From the NCBI GenBank assembly GCA_949357655.1, contig CASHTG010000012.1, positions 3,472,001 to 3,536,000 on the forward strand: DNA of 64,000 bases, read 5' to 3'. Numbering within the stretch: position 1 is the first letter of the stretch; every line of letters starts with the position of its first letter. The notes below the pieces were generated by a model that saw nothing but the letters and a program-made list of their open reading frames with translations, did no database searches and was not told the origin of the DNA. The stretch comes from Parascedosporium putredinis (taxonomy: Eukaryota > Ascomycota > Sordariomycetes > Microascales > Microascaceae). The translations under genes and the position numbers were made by a program. Shown here piece after piece: positions 48,101 to 61,700 of the stretch.

Positions 48101-50166
48101 CTTGCATTGCATCCACCACATGGGTCGATTGGTTCCCTCGCCCTCTTGTGGATGCTAGTGTGGGTGTGGACTATTCTTAGGGATTCGCTGCCTTTTTTTT
48201 CTTTTTTTTTTTTTTTTTTTCTTTCTCTTTTTGCTACTAACTTTTTCCTCTCTTGTTTTACTTTCGTTTTTCTTTCCCCATTTTCGGGAGTTTTCCCTCC
48301 TTTTCCCTCGCCTCTGTTTGTACATGTAGCTTGTCTCGCCCGAACCACAGCTTCTCGGGGTTGATCCATCATCGAGTCAGGTTGTCTGACCTGATCTTGT
48401 CCTCGTCCTCGTCCTCGGCCACGCCCTCCCGTTCCTGCAGAACCCGAGCTAACGTGAGCTAGCCTCGTCCACCACTGGTAATCCCCGTGGCTTATAATGT
48501 TCCTTGTCAACAATAACTCGCCCTTCATCGCAGCCGATTCGAGATATTAAATTGGCTGAGGAAGTTCTTGGATTCTTTCCAACATCTTGCGCGGCATCTT
48601 TTGCTACTGTGCTCATCTTTATCATCTCACTCTCCCACTCTCCCACTCTCTCTGTCTCCTCTTCTTCTTCTCTTTCAGTTCCTGCGTCCCCTTAAAAGAC
48701 CCTCTTTCTTCCTAGTTTCACATTGTTCTCTTGTCAAGCAACATCCGTTTCCGTTCCCCACAAAAAACATCACCCCATTCCCCATTCTCCATTGTCATCC
48801 CAATAGCAGCTCTCCTGGATATGATTGCAAATCCTGTTATTGGCCTCCAAGTAGCCGAAATGGAGTGTGGATCCCAAAGGAACAAAAAAGTGAGCAGGAA
48901 GGAAGAAAAAGAGGAAGAAGAAAAAAATAATTTTCCTCGATAGAGTTTTAGTTCCGTTTTCTTTTCTTCCACGCCTTCCGTGCCAGTTTTCCCACCAAGA
49001 CACCTCGGAACCTGCTCGAAATAGAGCCGAGCAGGACGAGGATGCCCTTCGTGTACTGTGCTGTATTCGGCTCTGTTCTACCTTGTACAATCTTGTATTA
49101 CAATGTGTATGAGCATGGAGGGCGACCTCCATCTCCCTTAGTATGGGTGGAATAAAGTGCTAGGCACGACTTGGAATATCCAATGTACAACATATCAAAT
49201 TGATCGCACTCTCCCTCCCCTACCTCGTCTGCCCTTCAATTGTCAAGTAGGCAGGGAAAGTGTGATGTAATAACGTGGGTTGTCATCGCTCAACTTTTCG
49301 TTCAGACATCGCAGATCATCATAAGACTCCCCCGCGATAACGAATGGCCTTGCCCCCTGCCGTTGGTGAGAGCCAAATTGCCAAGAGAGCCTGTTGTGAT
49401 GTGCTCTCTTTTCTTTTTCTTCTCCTGTCCGTTGACATCACGCATATACAAGCCTCGATGCCGAATGCAGTAAAGATACCCGGTTGCGGAGCATCCCTTC
49501 TTTCCAGTCCAACTGGCCGGGGGTATCCCACAAAGAAGAAAACCCGCCGAGTACTCGTTGCTGTGTGCGCAGGTGAAGTAGGAGAACTGGGCAAGAGCCT
49601 GCATCGTTATCAATGCTAAAGAAATACTTATGCAATTACCGCTTTGCGCCGCCGTCCGATTCTACCATTGATCTTACATTTGTACAATCCCATCCTCCTT
49701 TCTCCTCCTCGTACTACCTGTTACAAGCTTTGCCAAGTCCATCAACTCATCAATTGATATCAATAATTCCCCGACTTCTCTGTCTTGCATGACAGGGTCG
49801 CCTCATATCAGCACCTCCATCACTCACTTATATTTCTTTTGTCGCTTAATCTCTGCTTCGAAACTGGCCCACCCGCATGCTTCTATAACGCCTTGCCTGG
49901 AGATAAGGGGTGTGGACACGATGTATGCTAGTCGTTGATAATGAATCGTAGACATGTTCCCATGCCCCGCGATTTCGTAGAGTAGGTTTCTGTGACGGTG
50001 GCGTGATACCATATTTTTATTTCTCGGTAGGTGCGCCGCGTTAAGAGGAAACTCCTTGCTTTAGGCGTGCGTGGGCTCTGGCCTCTCCCACTGCATTCTT
50101 CTTCCTTTTTTATTCTTCTTCGAGTTTTTTTCTTCTTTTCATCACAGAGCAGCACGAGGGATACAT
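45151..50166. other. 5-kb interval without recognised genes
   Basis: Between the Gds1-type start and the Not1 stop. There are T/C-rich stretches at about 45600-46020, 46180-46320, 47270-47350 and 48190-48310. A cluster of short direct repeats (CTACGGCAGA and GCAGACTCGCA types) lies at about 46905-46957. Long hydrophobic or basic ORFs here come from the low-complexity tracts. A tRNA-like fragment near 47915-47995 was considered and rejected. Confidence 0.5.
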
Positions 50167-53100
50167 TTACTGTCGCAGGACGGCCAAGAACCGATCCGCC
50201 ACCTGAAAAAAAAGCACAGCGTTAGTGTATGCCATGCTGTGGTGCGGTACGCCCTTTTTAGACGCTATGGCTATGGTAGCAAAGAAAACTTACCTCAGGT
50301 GCCGACTTGATAAAAGGCTGCTCGAAGAACATGTACCGTTCGTTCTTCAGAAGCTCCATCACCGTAACCATTAAGCCCCATGGCTGAGGCCAGAAGCCTA
50401 CTAGTCGCTCGAGGAGAATGCGCGTGATTTGCTGTCGAACCTCATTCTCTTCCGCATCCGAGAGATCGTGTCCAAAAATGTCAAGGAGAAGTTGGCCAAA
50501 GTAGTGCGTGTGAGCGTTAGGGAATCGAAGCTGGTTCACCATTGCCGAGATGAGGTAGTAACGGCCCTCCGGGCTGAGTTCACGGGCGAGGAGGGTTAGG
50601 ATTGTGCTGTCCGACGATCCTGCGACGTAAACTGGCCCACCCTTCTGCCTGGCCTGATCCACGGCGTATCCCGCAACGTAGCTCGGAATTGCTTCAAGGA
50701 CAGGGAGGTCAACTGCGATCGAGGCAAACCCGAAGCCTGTCGTCGCCTGTCCGTTGCTACGGCCTACCGAGTGCACAAGGTGGGCAAGCACAGCTTCCGA
50801 TGGTCCATCGCGAAGCGCCTGCGCGATGAGATCCAACACCCCACGCTGCTGGAGGATATCGATAACTTCCGCGTCGACGGCGGGCGTGTCTTCGAGTTCA
50901 TCGGGCCCCCAGCCTTCAAACCCTGTTGAGACGGCTCGGGCGTCTTGTGCAGAGTGGGAGGAGTGGCCGCCAGGACGGTCGCAAACAGTTGTGCACAGTG
51001 TGTAGGAATAGCCCAGCAGAGTTGGTTGTAGTTGGCTGAGACGTATTCGGCGAAGTCGTGCTGCAGCACAACGAAGAATTTGAGGATCGATCGGTACACC
51101 TCCTTGGATGAGGCCGCAAGATCCGGCACCTTGAGTTGCTCGCCAAGATAGTCAAGCATGTCGACAATCAGTCGAGTCAACGGTGCCCAGCCCTCCTGGC
51201 TTTCAGTTCCGAGGATGGCGGGAAGGAAGATACGGTGCTGAATCAGGGAGAGCCAACCGTACGTGAACCCGGGGACGAAGCGAGGACCCAAGTCCCGGAG
51301 AGCAAAGGCGAACTTGATTACCATTTCTAGTCGCTCGGAAGCTGGCACATGGTCGACCAGGCTATCAATCTCATGAAGCATCATGGACAGCAGTCGGAAG
51401 AAGGCTCGCTGGTTGAAGTGTTCGCCTCTCTTCATGTGGTGATGGTGGATGACAAGGGTGAGGAGGGCAAGGATTGATTCCAAAAGGCCGGTCGGTTCTC
51501 ACTAAGCTCCGTTGTCATATTAGGGAGAGCCCGCACAAAGATGCCAAGAAGCCGGGCTAGGGAATCGATTGCCACAAATGCTTCCGAGACACCGCTTGTA
51601 TGGACCAGTTGCTCGAATCTCTCGACAGAAACATCCGTGGCCAGTCTGACGAATAGGAAAAATCATCCCTGTCCCCAATTACGCCCTTGGCCTGAATCTG
51701 CTGAAGGAAGACCATCATAGACTTCTCAGTCGCATTAGCATTGTTGCAGAGATGGATCCACTCTTCAAACACGTATTCCATTTGGTCCTGGCGTTGTGCC
51801 AGGGGACTATCGGCGTTGAGGGGAGTCGCGTGACGACCGAGGCCGCCGCTCGTTAATTTGGCCTTGACCCGTTGGCCCGCGGCAGAACTAGTATCCTCTA
51901 GTACCCAGGCCCAGGCCGCCTCCAAGGTTCGAACAAAGTCCGCGTGGAGGGCAAGGGGCCGGTCATTGAGCAGAGCGAGATCTAAAAGTGTCTCGAGGAA
52001 CTCAAGAGACCCTTCCTTGCGCTGCTGAAGCGCCTTGGACATGGCCGTGTCAATATTCTTCCAATCCATGAGATCGGTTCCCGAAAGTGCCGTAAGCAAG
52101 GGAAGGTGCAGGAAGTAGTGACCGGGCTGCTGCCTGAAAAGTACACGGATACGTGCGCTGATAGCAGGGCCAGAGATTTTTCTAAGCGTCTCAAGGACGT
52201 GTGCTAAGCTCTCAAGAGCGAGACTATCGTCAATGTGGCTGAATAGTAATTGACTGATCTGGTCAGCCGCGAAGAGCGCCATTTCCTCAGAGCCCTGAGA
52301 AGTCTTGATGATGATTTGGACGAGGGCGTCCACAAGGTCAAGTACAGGGTGAGGCCGAGGAAGGCTCAAGAAGTGGTCCTCTCTCGCCTCCGTAGCTACG
52401 CGCTGAAGCTCAAGCAACAACTTCTGGAATCGGGTAGCCATCAGGGAAAGGTCAACGGGAGTGGCTGGCGGTCGACCATTAGCGCCCGCCGATGGTGTAG
52501 CAGTCTGAACCGGGGGATATGGCTGTATATGGCCGGCCATGTGCTGACCAGCAGGGGTCTCTGAAGGGGCTGGGATACCGGCGAGGCCCGCGAATTGCTC
52601 CTGAAGAACCTCGTTGGCAAGGGATCTTGTGGCGGCGTCGACTCCAGCAGGAGGGTGGTGAGCGCCACCGCTTGCCGCACTGCTGCGGGGGTGCCTGGCA
52701 AAATCTTCATAGATGGCCATCTGTTCGGGCGTAAGGCCCGACATGCCTTCCACAAGTCTGTATGGTTGAGGGAGGGCCGAGGCCCAGCGATTCAAGGAAG
52801 GGCCAGCGTACGGCTCCATGGGCTTCTGCGCGCGGTGCCGGCGGCGGCTTTCAAGCTCATCTTCGATCATTTCTTCAATTTCAGGCACAGCACGCTCCTC
52901 CGCCTGCTTCTCGATGATGCTGCAGCCAAGGTCTAGGTTCGAGTTCACGCACATCATGATTGTGCCCTCCGGAAGACCCTGAGGCAAGTCGTTGGATAGG
53001 TTTCGCATGTAGTTGGTGAAGTTGGCTCGCAGGGGTTCTTTCGAGGTGACTAGCGCTAGGCTACCCGCCGTAGCCTTTACCATGTTGATAGCACAAGCAC

Positions 53101-56100
53101 GAACACGGTTCTCATCTGGCTCGATTGCAAAATCCTTGTGTATCATCTGCTGAGTAGAGATTGCGGCGATGGTTACCGACCTGTCAACTACAGGTTGAAT
53201 AATCTCGGCAAGAGCTCGGGATAGCGCGGTGCGGACAATTTCGTGAAGCCTGGTTGCATTAACAACCATCTCGTTGGTGGGAGGGATGTTGATCATCGGG
53301 CCGATATCGGGGATGACGGGAGTGTTTGCCTGCGAGCTGAGGCCGGGGGCGGCTGCTGGGGAATTCCATTCAACGATAGGCCTTCAAACGCATCCATCGT
53401 TTCCTGTGCAGCGGCCTCGGCGCTTTCCTCGAGCATCAACGCACGGCTGAGGATCTCGTTGGAGGGCTCGATGCTCTTATGATCAAGGTTCAAGCCCTTG
53501 CAGAGCACCTCAATCTCGAATTTGAGATTGAGTTTGAGTTCCGCGTGATGATAAAGCTCAATGAGAAGGTGGATTATATCCATGAGCCAAGGGTTGGGGG
53601 ACGGAAGACTTTGGAGATGGAGCCTTGGATAAGCACCTTGCAGACAAAAGGGATCACAACCACTAATCGTTTTGTGTCGTGGGCTTCCAGCAAGAGCTTT
53701 TTGAAGGCGATATTACGGTGCTTGATAGGCTTATTCCTCGCAAGCGTGAGAAGGCCCAGCCAGCCTCCGAGGTTCTTGAGATGAGTTCTTTCCGTAGAGT
53801 TCTGCAAGGTAGTCTCCGCATTGAGCATGCGGGAGACACTACTATACGTCTCACGCAACACTTCTGCCCAAAGAGCCTTGTCTTCAAACAAGTTGACGAG
53901 CTCGACATAAACGCGATGATAGTTTGGTTGCATCTTGGCGCGTTCCTCCACCAGGTGGCTAGCAAACCATTGTTGGTGGCGGTGCTCAAGGAGATCGCGG
54001 AGCTCTTTGCACATGGATTGCAGAGTGGTTTCGGTGATGTTGTTAAGGACGAACTGGATCTTTCCCTGGTCATCACTGGTAGGATCCTCGTGGTCCGCAT
54101 CAAGAGCTGGCGAGTCAACGGAAATGGCTGTGAATGGAGGCGCTTGTGCGTCTGACCCAAGGATTTCCTTCGCCACACCATTGGCTATAGAGTCGTCCGA
54201 ATAGCTTCCGAGATGCACGCCCCCTGCGCCCCCGCGACTCCTTGTCGTCTCATCTTGGTCGCGTATAACCTCCTCAGCTCGCAGCCAGGCATCAGTGCCT
54301 TGAAGAGCTGGAATGAGAAGGAGTTGCTTGCAAAAGCCGGGCCATTCGTGAAAACGGGGCAGCAGCTGGATGAGTGCCTGAAGACCAAATTTGTACATTG
54401 GGTCGTCGGGCATATGGTCTCGCACCGACTCTAGGATCATTCCCAAGCCCACCTTTAGCGGCAAATCAGAGATTAGCTTATGGGAGATGATGCCGCCAAA
54501 GAGAACTGCCGTCGTTGCAAGAGCTTCGAGGGGATAGCCGATGTAATGAGTGTACTCATCGAAAAGACCGTGGATCATACAGGCAAAGATGTCCTGCTCA
54601 AGGGGCTCTCGAGAATGCTTATATCGGTCCAAAACCTCCACGATATCACGCACTTCGATTTCGTTGCCGTACATCTTTTTATAGTGTTCTTCCATCTTTA
54701 CGTTTGCGGCAGGAGGGAGGGAATTACCTTCCTTGCCATTATTGTCGATAATATCATCATATCCTTCGCCATAGTTGATTAGTCTGGGATAGGCAGTAAT
54801 ACACTGGCGCTGGACAATGATCAACTCTTGCACTGGAGTTCTCGGCATAAAATCTTCGAGAATTTGCAAGAGCGCGGAAACGGTTCGGACCTGCAAGGTG
54901 GTGGTAGTCTTGATCGCCGGGTGGCCCTCTGGACGCTGAAATTGTGCTTCAAGCGTCCCCTTAATCATCAAGAACTGAATCAAGCACGTAGCCATTTCAG
55001 CGCTGCGATCGGCATTCCGGCGTGCCCATTCAGCGAGATCTAGGCAGCGCTCAGCGTGGGCAAAGGAAGCAAGGTCTAAGCCGAAACCGTTCGGAAGGTA
55101 GGCAAGGACGTCCAGCCATCCATGGCGGGCAGCGTGCTCGAAAATGAGAGGGAGGTCGGTGGGTTTAGTTGCGTGCGTGTCAACAAGCCTCTGTGTGACC
55201 CAGTCCTTATCACGCTTCCAGAGACTCTCGAGCACAAACTCGTACTCAGGGGATCTTTGTAGAGGAAGTTTTCGAAAAGAGAGTTGAGAGTATCAACGGC
55301 CATACCAGGCCAGGGTTTAGAACGCCAAAGGCGGAAACGACAAAGATGTCTAGATTGGGGACAACCACGTCTTGGAAAAGCCTCTTTGCTTCGATGCTCT
55401 GCGATGCCTGTACAGAATGCAGAGCAACGTGGAACACCGCCGAGAGCGCTGCAACTGAGACAAGCGGATGCTTCACGGCCACGGCTACCCGTTCCTTGAC
55501 AGAGGGGATGAGTCGAGATATGAGTCGAGGGAGATGGTAGGAACAAGGCCAGGTATAGTGCTAGCATCCAGCTGATCAGGTGTCAGAGAGGCAAAGGCGC
55601 AGACAAAGGAGAGCTGGGCTTCGGCATTTTCCCAATTGCCACCCCAGAGATCCTGTATATCAAACTGGGTAGCTTCATCTTGAGCAATGGGAAGCAAGGA
55701 TTTGTAAAGAGCAAGGAATTGGTCTGACGAAAGACGGGCGGTTTCCTTATCGAATCCCGAAACAACCTTGAACCACCTGAAGCTATTTGGAAGCACCTTA
55801 CGAAGGGCAGCACTTAAGACGGATGGCTTGAACCTTGGTGTCTGGCTGATTACCGAGTACATAAGGCCGGCCGCGACCTGTTCTTCATTGAGCTGGACAC
55901 CCGCAGGGCGACTTTGCAGATATCCTTGGCAAATATCCTCGTCCTTCGTAAACTCGGCACCAGTGTGCTGGATGTAATGCACAAGAGCGTTTGATGGACC
56001 GTCCGTCAAAAGGCGGATTAGATCAAGGGCAGCCAAGACCTCAGAAGGAGGAGGTTGGTCCTGATGAAAGTATCGCGCCTTGACTTTGGCCGCAAGCTCC

Positions 56101-56998
56101 GACTTCGCAGGAGAGAGGAAATTAGGCGGGGGTATTGGACGAATCGGTCAACGATTTTAGCCACAAAAGAAGGGCTGAGGTCGGAGTGCTCTGGCAGGTC
56201 AGGTCGCGAGAGGATATAGGTAAAGGTCGGGAAGTTGGTTGATAGAATCGCATCGGCTAATAGTTAACAGCATTGTTAGACATGGTTCTGTAGAGATACG
56301 GGATAGATACTAGCGGCCGAGGAATCACACCTTTCGTCTTCAAATCTGATCGCGATCCGAGCTTGAAAGCCAGTGCTAGGAGAGTCTTTTCAAGGGCATC
56401 GAGCTTGAAATGCTCCATAAAAGTGGAGAGATCGAAGTCTCGAAAGATATCCTCGGTGCCAGACTCAATGGACTCAGCAATTTTGCTGGCTTGGTCGGGG
56501 TCATGGCTAATTTTGCGCATCTCGCCAACCAAGACATGATGGTTGCCTGGGTTCGCTACCTGCCGGTTGAGCCCAGGAAATATTTGGGGAGCATTTCCGG
56601 CCACGAGCCTTGTCAGGAATCGTGAGTAAACTTCCATGCCGTGTTCATCGATAAGCTAGGCGTAGGGGTTTAAAAGGGTTAGCAATGGACGACTTTGGGA
56701 CTCAGGCGGAGGCGATGACCTCGGGGTCGAGTAGCGGGAGGGCACGAACCTTTCTCAGTTGGCTGACCTGGGCACCGTATTTTGGGTCGCTCTCGTCCTT
56801 GATAGTGCTGAGGAGAAGGGAAACTTGGGTGATGGCAATCTTCGTTAGCGAGCTGCTCCCCGTGGGACTGCTCGTACTCGGACTCGCGGCAGCACTGAGG
56901 ACGGCCGATTGAGATGCGTGCGATGGGTGGCCCGCTCCCGACTGATGTGTCTGCACAGGATTTGGCGAGAATGCTCCCGTCCTGGGTGGTGGGACCAT
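50167..56998 (-). CDS. NOT1: CCR4-NOT complex scaffold subunit Not1
   Basis: Scaffold of the CCR4-NOT deadenylase, which shortens mRNA poly(A) tails. Four exons: 56998-56750, 56655-56331, 56256-50294 and 50202-50167; about 2,193 aa, normal for fungi. N-terminal HEAT region: ITQVSLLLSTIKDE onward. The Caf1-binding MIF4G follows around KRLVVVIPFVCKVLIQGSIS and LLIELYHHAELKLNLKFEIE. Next is the Caf40-binding module around RLHEIVRTALSRALAEIIQP and NMVKATAGSLALVTSKEPLR. The C-terminal Not1 superfamily homology domain includes LLERLVGFWPQPWGLM and NERYMFFEQPFIKSAPEVAD, ending VLRQ. Nine 1-base breaks lie in homopolymers (~50905, 51484, 51660, 53347, 53598, 55250, 55270, 55505 and 56130). Adding nine bases makes the exon sum exactly divisible by three. 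The start is the weakest point: ATG 56998 precedes VPPPRTGAFSPNP, but the frame stays open to 57187. Confidence 0.95.
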
Positions 56999-58764
56999 GG
57001 GGTTATATTCGGAGGGTAGGATCACGGAATATCTGTCAACGGGTGACAGAGAGTGTTCCGCGGTCTGGAAGTGTTGTATGATGGAGAAGGGTACCGGGGT
57101 GATACGTCGTCGTTGTCCTGCAATGGCTTGCCCTCCCACGACATGGATGACAACAGGGCCAATATTGAAGGGATGGCGAAAATTCAAGATGCACGTCCCT
57201 TTCCCGTATCTTCAAGCCCGACGAATCGATGAGAGAATAATAGATGGTTTTATGATGCCAAAGCGCTGAGGCTGATCGAGATGTGGAAGATGGAACAAGA
57301 TTCTCCCCGAACGCGATCGCTGGGGCGTCGAGATAAAAGACTGCTGCGCTGGCGGTTGGAAGGTCTTCAACGATGCAATGGCGGAAGTCGGTTGGAAAAC
57401 TGACGCAAGGCAATGCCAAGTTGAGGGTGGTTCAGTGACGAGGAGGATGGAGAGAATGAAGTGCGATGGAAGTCGGTTCAAGAAGGGTGTGGAGAAAATT
57501 GAGACGACGAAGCAGCACAGAAGGATATTACCTGTATTACAAGGACAGAGGAGAGCGGACCTGGCAGGAGTGAGTCTGAGCTGGCCTGGGGTTTGGTGCG
57601 AGCCTGACTAAGGGCCGAAGTAGCTGGTACCTCAATGGAGGCCCGTGTAGAGTAATAGCCAAGGGATCAAGTTGAACCCCAAGTGAGAGGTAGAGGGTGA
57701 GCAACGTGCAAATATTAAGGATGATTGAATTGAGAGTGGCACTCTTCACAACAAGCCATGGCAGTTATCATCTATAAGCTCATTCATCCAGCAATATATG
57801 GCGCTCTTAGAAAGAACCCGTGGAAGTGGTGATCAAGCTTAGCTATGTACATTCTACAACATCGTCCCCAGCCTTCCAGCAAAACCAAATTTCAGTCGCT
57901 GAATGGGAAACAGGAGTGTTGTATTACTTAGCAAGAGTGAGCGAGCCATAGGTCACGTGATTAGTCTGATCCCTTCGACCCTCCGACAGGTTAGATCCCT
58001 CCGAGGCTCACAGCGCGATATCAATTGATAGTTTCATCGGAGACGGAACGAGCCATCGTTGGCGAAGTCGCAACGATATGATGATGGAGGAGCCAGATGA
58101 TACTCAGAAAGAGACACATTCCATTATTTTTATTGATTTCAATTTTTATTTTATTTCCGTAACTTTTCCAGAGAAAGAAATGCATCGCAATCTATGATTT
58201 GCCATTAGGTGGCGGTCTGCGATGTGGAGATGCATCGGGCAGAACAAGCAGCCTTGAAGATTGAATCTCACAAGCAAAACATACGCCATTAAAATGATGA
58301 AAGAGGACGCTTCGCAAGGGTCGGTCCGTGTGAATTGTAGACCTTGGTCAAACTCATGAACGCCATCAAGCGCTGGAAGTTCCCGAACCGCCGCTGAGCA
58401 GGGGTGAAACGGGGAAAGACATGTTGGGATGACATAATCACGATCTCAGCAGAAAGGTTGAAGCAAGGACAGTGCGAAGCGTTGGCCGCTTCTTCGTTTC
58501 CCTGGCAACGAACTGCTTCCCATGGATACATCAATAATACCACCACATCCATTATAGCCCAAGCTGGGATAGATTCCGGATCGGCCATCATCCAAGTTGC
58601 ACTAAATCCTCGTGAACAAAGCATCAAACCCACGATCAGCGAAAGAACAGAGCAGTTCCGATTGCAAATATCTGCCATAAGGTCAAGCCCTTCAGCTTGT
58701 ATATCATTCCAGACGAAGCCATAACCACACACGCAGAGTTCCGACCTACACAGTGGCCTCCACG
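56999..58764. promoter_or_regulatory. Divergent promoter/leader region of Not1 and F-BAR genes
   Basis: 1.77 kb between two starts. The ~200 bp next to Not1 reads like an AC-rich fungal 5' leader with a possible intron acceptor (TTGCAG near 57117 on the minus strand). No other gene is convincing here. Confidence 0.45.
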
Positions 58765-61700
58765 ATGCCAGCGGCGACGGTGGAGCCGCCTTCAGTAGCG
58801 CTCTCCTGTACGATATCACATCCGCCTTGAACATGTTCTCTATCTAGCAAGCTAACCAATGTGGTGAAAGTTGCCAACAATTTTTGGGGTAAAGAAGATG
58901 CCGGCGTCCCACCACTACTCGATCGCATGCACAGCGCGAAGCAAACATCTGACGAACTCCGTGCATTTTACGCTGGTACGGTCCAGAACGAGCCCTGTGT
59001 GGATTAGTAGACTTCTAACATCCTGAGTAGCTCGAGCCTCGATCGAAGATGACTATGCGCGAAAGCTATTGTCCCTATGCCGAAAACCCCTCGGGTCGCA
59101 GGAAGCCGGAACGCTGAAAGGATCCCTTGATACAGTTCGAGGGGAAGTGGAAGCCATGGCTCGCCAGCATCAGGGTGTAGCAGCGCAGATGAAGACGGAG
59201 CTTGAGGAGCCCCTGGCAGCCTTTGCCGGAAGCATGAAAGAACGCCGAAAGATTGTCCAAAATGGCATCGAAAAGCTGCTCAAAATCAAGGTTCAGCAAA
59301 CACAACAGGTGAACAAGGTATGTCGACTAAGATTAGGCTTTGAGGTTTGGTACTTTTTTTTTTTTTTACTAACCGCATGACTGTTCGTAGACACGGGACA
59401 AGTACGAGCAAGAATGCCTCAAGATTAAAGGCTACCTCGCCCAGGGCCACATGGTCATGGGCCAAGAGGAGAGAAAGAACAAGGCGAAGCTTGAGAAGAC
59501 CCAAATTAGCCTCGCGACATCCAACACAGACTATGAGAACGCTATAAAGGCTCTTGAAGAGACTACCGCACGATGGAATAGAGAGTGGAAGGCGGCCGCG
59601 GATAAGTTCCAGGATTTGGAGGAAGAGAGGCTAGACTTCACTAAGAGCAGCCTCTGGGCCTTCGCTAATATCGCCTCTACCGTTTGCGTCAGCGACGACT
59701 CTTCTTGCGAGAAGATACGACTATCACTCGAGAAGATGGATGTCGAAAAAGACATCTATAGCTTCATAAGCGAACGAGGCACAGGGCAGGAGATTCCTGA
59801 TCCTCCCAAGTACATCAATTTCTGTCGAGGCGATGTGAATGACACGCCCTCCGAGGTGTCCGAGGATGAAAGCTACTCCGTGGCTCAATTCCCCAGAAGC
59901 ATCAATCCCGCCTTCCGCACTTCTTCTCCTCAGCCGTCCTTGTTCGAATCACATCACGACCCAAAGACTTCTCTAGTATATGACATGGGCCTTGGCAACC
60001 CTAACTCGGCCGCCTCCACAAGTCATGAGGTCGCTGTGTCCCCTCAAAAGGCAGTGACTCCTCAGAGAGCTTCCGTGAGTGGCGAGAGGGAGCCCGAACG
60101 ACAATTGCAGAGGGAGCCCGAGAGGCAGCTAGAAATGCAGCCTGAGAGGCAGGTTGAGCGCTCAGTTGAGAGACAACTGGAACGGCCTGGAGAGAGGCAA
60201 ATGGAGAGGCAAGTGGACCGGCATATGGAAAGGCTGCCTCACCGGCAGCGCCAGGAAGCGTTCCAAAGTCCAACACAGACCCGGCCTCACGGTCTGGATG
60301 TGTCACAATACGGACCAGTTTCGGCTGTCCCACACGACCCCTACCCTATGGATGGCATGACTATGCTTTGTCGACCGGGGCCGACCTCTTCAGAGATAAG
60401 CTCCGTACCCTCGCAGAGACCCTCCAGCCGTGATTCCCGCAGCGATTACTCCAACCCGACCTCTTTTACGAGCCAAGACCCCCAAGTGGCAAGGTGTCTC
60501 CAGTTAAGCAAGATCCGATGCCGAGTCCGGAGAAGGACAAGAGGGTGCTGAAGAAGAAGAGCGGGTTTTTCCAAAACCACAGTCCATTCCGGCGGAAGAG
60601 TACCAAAGAGGTGCAGGCACCAAACTCCAACAGGAACACATGGCACCCATCCAATACTCAGACCTCGGCACCCCGCCGACCCCAGCTATATCAACATGAC
60701 TCCATCGGCCGTGCTCACGATAAGGCGCTAGAGCCCGAGCCCATTGAGGCCAACGCATCGCTCGCCCTCGGGGTTGGGCCAAACGTCCTACCGGTAGCTG
60801 CGCCTAGCTCGACTAGTCTCACCACAACTCACAATAATGCGTCCAACTCAAACGTCGCCGAGGACGACCCTATCGCTATAGCGTTGGCTGAACTTAAGGG
60901 AGTAACCAAGCAGTCGTCGGTGAGAGTTTCGGCCGACTACTACCATGGGATCTCGACACCCGCTCCGGGAGTTCGACCGGGGCTTGGAAATACTGCAGTG
61001 GCAGTGGCGATGCGTGGAACGCCTCCTCCATCATACGACCAGCAAGTCCAGAGACTAGGCGTGCCCTCGGCAGCCCACACGGCAAGGGCCATGAAGGAGA
61101 CGTCGGAAAAGTTCGTCAACCAAACACGAAACGTGTTTGGTAGTTCCACAGGCTCGAATGGCTACGGAGCGCCCAGCACAAGTCGAGCAGCTGGCCGGGG
61201 CAACGATCACACCCGCGCAACATCGCCGGCCCCTCCACGCAGCGCCTCTCCTCTGCCGAACAGTCAGGAGGGCTATAACAAGAACTACCGGCCTGTCTCG
61301 CCGAATCCGAGCCGCGCGGGGAGCCACGATTCGTACAGCAGGAACTATAGGCCAGTTTCGCCCAACCCTAACCGTAGCAGTACGCAAGACTCGTATCAGA
61401 GAAGCTACCGGTCGGTCTCCCCGAATCCCAATGGTGGGGCCCAGCGGGCGCCATCGCAGATGAGCATGTCCCAGCGCGGGGGTGACCAAGGCTATTATCG
61501 CCACAACTCACCGATGGACGCGGCGCGGACAGCATCTCCTGCCCCGTACGCCAACTACGATCGTCCTTCGAGCAGCCACACTATGAATGACATGGCTGTT
61601 CAGTTAGCGCCCGTTAACGATGACGGGTACGGATCCCAGCGAGGCAGGTACGGTGCCCGCCCTGGAACCAGCTCGAGTTCAAGGGCTGTCGGCCTCTACG

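Noticed and set aside
47854..48528. 224-aa basic ORF on the minus strand
   Set aside because: Its Lys/Arg/Gly runs come from low-complexity T/C sequence on the other strand; no domain is visible.
50167..56998. Not1 as a pseudogene because of nine frame breaks
   Set aside because: All breaks fit single-base loss in homopolymers, the protein is otherwise fully conserved, and the same error type hits unrelated essential genes.
58289..58834. 181-aa minus-strand ORF overlapping the start of the F-BAR gene
   Set aside because: It has an ATG and is open, but it shows no recognisable motif, lies in a shared promoter region and overlaps a well supported exon antisense. Likely chance.
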